Made by a program: the position numbers and the translations under genes
In this document: positions 59,377 to 64,000 of the stretch, in pieces
Numbering within the stretch: position 1 is the stretch's first letter
Layout: each line of letters begins with the position of its first letter
NCBI GenBank assembly: GCA_027559495.1
Contig: JAMXSV010000016.1
Location: 1,054,001 to 1,118,000 of the forward strand
Reading direction: 5' to 3'
Length of the DNA: 64,000 bases
Origin: Aurifilum marmelostoma
Taxonomy: Eukaryota > Ascomycota > Sordariomycetes > Diaporthales > Cryphonectriaceae
Notes under the pieces: model-generated
Seen by the model: the letters and a program-made list of their open reading frames with translations, nothing else
What the model was told of the DNA's origin: nothing
Database searches by the model: none

Positions 59377-60096
59377 AGGGCAGTGTTCAGGACCGGTGTT
59401 TCCTTTCGGGCCCATCATGAGGAATACACGCAATGTCGTGGCTTTTGGTGTTAGATAGTCGCCAATACAATCCCATTCCTGTTGACTGAGATGCTGAGCG
59501 TCGCGCACACATGCACAGACACATACACAGACACATACACACGTGTTCCCTTGCCAGTGGTTGAGATATATAAATATATATATAGTCGTGGAACCAAAGA
59601 AAAAACAACAAGGAATCATATTAGTATGCATGTGTCCGTCTTTCTCTCTTCCTGAAAACGTTCCCCGACTTGGGTATATCCTGTCGGTCGCTATTCTCAC
59701 AACACCACCAGCAGTCATGATGACCCTTGATGCATTGAGCTGACCATTCCCGATAATCCTTCTTCTTCCTCAATCACGCCGTATAACCCCGCCAAGAGAC
59801 CCAGAGGGCACAGACAAAATGCCCTCTCTTTGTTTTTTGGTGTATCACATATGCGAAGCAGTAACGCTTTAATATACAAACATATAGAAATATATGTGGC
59901 TCTCTCCCTCACACATACGTTTCTTCGCAGTCGTTGCAAAAGCGTTTCTTCTGTGGCCTACCCAATCTGCTGCTGCCTGAGCATGCTGGTCGTCATATCA
60001 ACTGTCACGAAGTTCTCTCTTTGGGTCATTCATTTGGTTAGTTCGAAGAACATCCCATCTCCGTCTGTGTATGCTCCATTCGTCCTCGTCACAATC
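59377..60096. other. Convergent intergenic region
   Basis: Lies between the 3' ends of phospholipase D and the Eps1-like gene. A/T-rich, with an ACACATACACAG-type repeat (about 59505-59541) and ATATATAAATATATATATAG at about 59564-59584. No gene recognised. Confidence 0.55.
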
Positions 60097-62450
60097 TCAG
60101 TCCGTCTTGCCGTTGGCATTGGAGCCGAGAAGTGGTGCCTTGAACTCGTCGTTCAGGAAGAGTCTGTTCCCTCTCCTCCTGCCGAAGCGTCCTCGGAACC
60201 ATGACGCAGAGCCCAGGAGCAGGCCGGCGACGCAGCCGATGGTGAGGTATGGATGCTCCGAGAAGGTCACTCGCATGTCGAAGAAGATCTTCTCAAAGCT
60301 CGAGATGGTCAGCTTGGGCTTGATCTTGGGAGGCTGTGCCGTGACCTTATTGATGGTCTCCAGGATCGAGGTGCGTGAGGGGATGATGTAATTCCCGGTG
60401 CTGGTTTGGTCCCAATAGCGGCGGTTCTGAAGCTGGGTTAGCGGAAAAGTATAAAAGACAAATGCGGGCGACGACCAACGGAGCTACTCACATCCTCATC
60501 ATTGATAATGACCCTCTCGCCGTCCTTGATGTCGATTCCATAAGTCGTCTTGATCCACCTCTGCCAGAAGACACCGTCGACCCAGGCGAACGCGACCTCT
60601 TTGCGGTCTGCACGGTCCATGTTCACATGGATGAGCTTGGCTGCCCTGAGGGCCCTCTGGTCTCCACGATCCTCGGCCTCCTCGATACGCAGCTGCTTGG
60701 CGTCGCGCAGCTCCTGCCGCTCCAGCTGGAAGAGCTGTATCTGCTTGTCCATCCACTCGCTGGCGGCGCTCTTCATCTCCCTGATGGCGCTCGAGAATGA
60801 CTCCTGATCCTGCCTGTTTATGATCCCGAGAACCACAATCTTGCCGTCCATGATCTCGCGTGCGTTCGAGGCAGTCAGCTCCGGCACGATGGGCAGCCAG
60901 ACTGACTTCATCCACGTCAGGACTTGGCGGGTATCGCGCATCTCGTTGGGCGTCAGGGGTGTGTAGTAGGTGGGCCTGCCTTCACGGGAGACCAAGAGTC
61001 TCGGCCAGGTCGTAATCTTATACCGCTCGTAAAGCTTCGGGTCCTTGGTCTTGACCAGCTTGGCCTTCCCAATGAGGCTCAACGGCAGCCGCTCGAGGGC
61101 CATAAAGTCCTCGCTCGTGGTCGCGTGATCATAAAAGTAAATGAAGATCACCTCCTCTCTGGCCTCCAGGGCCTCGAGCGACTCGGCATCCACCTCCTGC
61201 ACGCCAGTAGACAGATCAACAGCGCTTTCGGCGTAGTGAACAAAGTCACCGATTCCACGGAGCCCGTCATACTCAACCCGCTCGCCACCTCTGAAGAACA
61301 GAATCGTAGGGTATCCGCGAAGGCGGGCATCCTTGCAGAGCCGCTTGTTGGCTTCGCAGTTGACCTCACCGACGTTGAGCTTTCCCTGCATCTCCTTGGC
61401 AAGCTGGACCCAGTTCGGGGCCATGGCTTGACAGTGGTGGCACCAGGGGGCGTAGAACTTGATGAACCACGGTTCCTGCGTCATGGTCACCAATGTCTGA
61501 AAGCTTTCCGCGGTCAGAGACACGGACACGCCATTCGGGTTCGGGGTTTTGGTCGGCTTCGCGGGCTGAGCCTTTGCTGGGGCGGGCGGTGCAGCTTTGA
61601 CTGCATCGGCCTTGGGCTCCTGGGGTCTGAGTGCAGCCAGCTCTTCGACAGCCGGGGCAGCCCCAGCTCCAGCCCCAGCAGCAGCCCCAGCAGCAGCAGG
61701 CGCGGCAGGCGCACCAGCCTTGCCGGCCTCCCTCAGCTCGATATCTCCTGCTGGGGTGTTGAGCTTGGGCATCGAGGCCGTCGAGTCGCCAGCGGCCTTG
61801 GGGCGCTGCGTATCGTACGCCTTGGGGGTCAGCACCGTCTTGGGCCTGGACCCAGGCCTCGCGCTTTCGAGAACAGGCTCAATCTGGTCCGACAGAAATT
61901 GTATGCTCTTGACGCCCTTCCAGCCATCTTTCTTCTCGCCATTCTCAAAGAGAATTGTCATCGGATATGACGAGACGCCATTCTTGGCGCACAGGTCGTA
62001 GAAGGCAATGCAGTTGATCGTTGCGAACCGCCAATCGTAGTATTCTGTAAATGTTGTCGACGGGTCTGGCATCTCTTCGGTGTAATAAAACTCGTACAAC
62101 GTCCGGAAGTTGGGCGCAAAGTCCTGGCAGTGAGGGCAGTATGGGCTATGTCACTCTCCATCAGTATGGACATCTCTTTTCTGTTTTCTATTTCCTGTTC
62201 TTGCCAGGGTCGATACGAAGAAGAGGAGCAGCACAAACCTGTAGTGTTTGATCAACATATACTTGGAAGCTTTGATCTCCTTTTCAAAGGTGTCGGGTGT
62301 AAGTTCCAGGATTGGGGGCACCGTCTTCCCATCGAACTTGGTGTATTCCTGGGAGTAGTCGGCCGGTATCTCCTCATCATCTTCTTCTTGGGCCGCCACG
62401 TGGGCCACTGCTCCGAGGAGCAGGCCCCATACCAGAGAAGAGAGCCTCAT
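60097..62450 (-). CDS. EPS1: Eps1-like ER membrane protein disulfide isomerase
   Basis: Oxidoreductase of the ER involved in disulfide formation or quality control. Exons are 62450-62239, 62145-60492 and 60426-60097 (introns 93 and 65 nt); the product is 731 residues, close to yeast Eps1. A signal peptide (LVWGLLLGAVAHVAA) is followed by a first thioredoxin domain with CPHC (Cys74, Cys77), completed only after the first splice (SPYCPHCQDFAPNF). An Ala/Pro-rich linker (residues about 205-265) separates it from a second thioredoxin domain with PWCHHC (Cys306, Cys309). Further thioredoxin-like domains probably follow, without CxxC. A transmembrane helix at about 681-698 (YLTIGCVAGLLLGSASWF) and a basic RGRFGRRRGNR tail give type I topology. 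It is divergent from TDP1. Family very secure; the exact Eps1 orthology is less so. Confidence 0.9.
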
Positions 62451-63489
62451 GGTCTATGGGCTCCTCGGTGGAGGAGGGACGGCGGCGGTATACTGCTGAT
62501 GTGCTTCAAAACCACAACGATCAGGATAATCGAGTTGGGCAAAGCAAGATGGCACAAAGGGGTCGAGGTGTCGAGGTCCCCCGTAGCACACGTGTGTCCG
62601 TCTCGCGTGTTGTGTAGTCGCCTTCGTGTGGGAGGTCGGTGTTACCTAGACATCAGGGATCTGTGGCGACGGGACAGAGAGTCGGGCTGAAGATGGGTAT
62701 CTCGTGTGTGAACAAAAGACACAAGCTGGAAGACGGCGAAGGGGACAGCGAGGGACAGGGGCAACGCGACGATACGACGGCGACCCGACGCACGAGTGAC
62801 GAGGGAGAGAAAAGCTCTCTATCGCGCGAAAGAATTGTGGTCAGATGAAGCTGTGCCGTCAGCTGTCCGTAGTAAGTCGCTGAAGAGAAAAGTGCTTGCA
62901 AAGGGTGTAGGCGCAGATCGACGTTGGAGAGAAAGTCGCGACAGAGGCCAAGGCGGTGGCTGAAGGAGATGCGAAGCCAAGCCAAGTCAAATGGCAGGTC
63001 ACCTAAGTTGGCGCTGATCCTAGAGGCCAGTGTCTCATCAGGCAAGCCTCTCCAGGTGAGTGGACAAGCTCCTGGCCCAATCCTGGCCGGGTCTGACCCC
63101 CCTGAGGCTGGGCCTGGCTTCCGCAAATAACCATGAGTCTAGCCTTACTTTCGTGCTGTTAGTGGCTACCTCGGCTGCCCCTGCCAGTGACACCAGAATG
63201 CCATGTCACCATTATCTCCCGCGTTCTAGAAGCCGCCGATTGCAGCACCAAAACCCTCCTGTCGCTCCTTCAGCGTCTCCATCAACGTGCCATGCCATGC
63301 CAGTGCTCAGAGAGAATGAAATGAGCGGCGTTTCGATGCAATGAAGAGGGTGGAATCGATGAGGTGGGCGCTCAAGATTATCAACTCCCGTACTCCCGTC
63401 ATTCGACACCACACACTTGCCATACTGGTATACCGCGACTGCATCAGTGTTTCTCAACGATACCTCTCAAGAATCTGCCATCAGACACA
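62451..63489. promoter_or_regulatory. Divergent promoter region between the Eps1-like gene and TDP1
   Basis: About 1 kb between two opposite start codons. No open frame of interest. ACACGTGT at about 62587-62594 and GACGGCGAAG/CGACGG-rich stretches lie on the Eps1 side. Both genes may share this promoter space. Confidence 0.5.
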
Positions 63490-64000
63490 ATGGAGCGACC
63501 ACCAAAGAGGCGTCGCATGACTGAGAAGGACGGAGTGGATGACGGTGATGATGATCTTTTTGGGAAAGGAGCCACGAGTGAAGCAATGGGTTCGCTGCCT
63601 CACTCTCTCAGCCGTCCCATCAGTCCGCCTAGGAGGAAGAGCCGCCCACAGTCCAGCCCACCGCCTGAGCTGTTCACGAGCGCATCATCAGCTACTCGGT
63701 CCTCATCAGGCCAAGACGAGGGAAAGGTCTTCAAGTCGCCGTTCCAGCTCACCTGGATCCGCGACCTCCCCGATGCCGCAAACAAGGATGCTGTGACCCT
63801 ACGAGACCTGCTGGGGGACCCACTCATCGCAGAGGTCTGGGAGTTCAACTATCTGCACGACATTGAATTCCTCATTTCTGCTTTTGACGAGGACGTCAGG
63901 GATCTGGTTCAGGTACACCTTGTTCACGGCTTCTGGAAGAGGGAGGACCGCAATCGTTTACTGCTGGAGGTCAGTCTTTACTGACTGACTGGCAACTGAA
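63490..64000 (+). CDS. TDP1: Tyrosyl-DNA phosphodiesterase 1, first exon (3' part outside window)
   Basis: DNA-repair enzyme that removes trapped topoisomerase I peptides from 3' DNA ends; nuclear. Only exon 1 (63490-63969, 160 codons) and the start of an intron (GAG|GTCAGT) are visible. A basic head (RPPKRRRM) probably serves nuclear import, followed by a Ser/Pro-rich linker. The catalytic domain then begins: SPFQLTWIRDLPDAANKDA, VTLRDLLGDPLIAEVWEFNY, LHDIEFLISAFDEDVRDLVQ and VHLVHGFWKRED, strongly typical of fungal Tdp1. The two HKN motifs lie beyond the window. Confidence 0.93.

Noticed and set aside
57937..59718. 593-codon open frame antisense to the last phospholipase D exon
   Set aside because: It mirrors a GC-rich coding exon with strong codon bias and has no motifs of its own; the sense strand encodes HKD2 and conserved PLD sequence.
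62151..62690. Plus-strand frame 62130-62690 over the Eps1-like promoter
   Set aside because: It overlaps the signal-peptide exon in antisense and has no recognisable features.

Overview
The window is nuclear DNA of a filamentous ascomycete (Pezizomycotina, most likely a Sordariomycete). The reasons are short 54-182 nt GT-AG introns, genes on both strands with kilobase-scale spacers, long poly-A, poly-C and dinucleotide tracts, no operons, and a set of typical fungal proteins. I reconstructed 17 protein-coding genes by joining exons by eye with splice sites and reading phase. Two run off the window ends. I recognised no rRNA, tRNA, CRISPR array or transposase.

Layout. 1-1643: 3' part of a Baeyer-Villiger-type flavin monooxygenase. 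2460-4589: ESF1, pre-rRNA processing. 5152-5795: a small glycine/alanine-rich IFI6/IFI27-like membrane protein. 7919-9947: a DUF2985-type polytopic membrane protein. 11238-17157 (minus): a 24-exon, 1365-residue Thr/Ser-rich GPI-anchored cell-wall protein. 17158-23023: gene-poor. 23024-26178: a kelch-like single-pass surface protein. 27059-29219 (minus): a Cld1/ABHD5-family hydrolase, divergent from SPO7 (30665-32087), whose frame is broken at a G7 run. 33113-34096: an atypical dual-specificity phosphatase. 36141-40020: a 1256-residue protein of unknown function with an AT-hook-like motif. 41331-42777: END3. 42930-44815 (minus): an O-fucosyltransferase-like Golgi-type protein. 45691-47202 (minus): an AIF/FSP1-like oxidoreductase. 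50370-51008 (minus): a GNAT acetyltransferase. 51009-56169: gene-poor. 56170-59376: phospholipase D with an 11-nt exon. 60097-62450 (minus): an Eps1-like ER thioredoxin/PDI protein. 63490 to the end: the 5' part of TDP1.

These are mostly independent housekeeping genes and do not form a biosynthetic cluster. A loose lipid theme exists (Cld1/ABHD5-like hydrolase, Spo7, phospholipase D), as does a cell-surface/secretory theme (Thr-rich wall protein, kelch protein, O-FucT-like enzyme, Eps1-like protein, End3).

The most unusual locus is the Thr/Ser-rich wall-protein gene. It has 23 introns. Introns 1-6 are all phase 2 and introns 7-23 are all phase 0, so every internal exon except one 34-nt exon is symmetric and could be skipped or duplicated without breaking the frame. 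Several exons are recognisable copies of each other. It reads as a modular adhesin built by exon duplication, with potential for isoform length variation by splicing.
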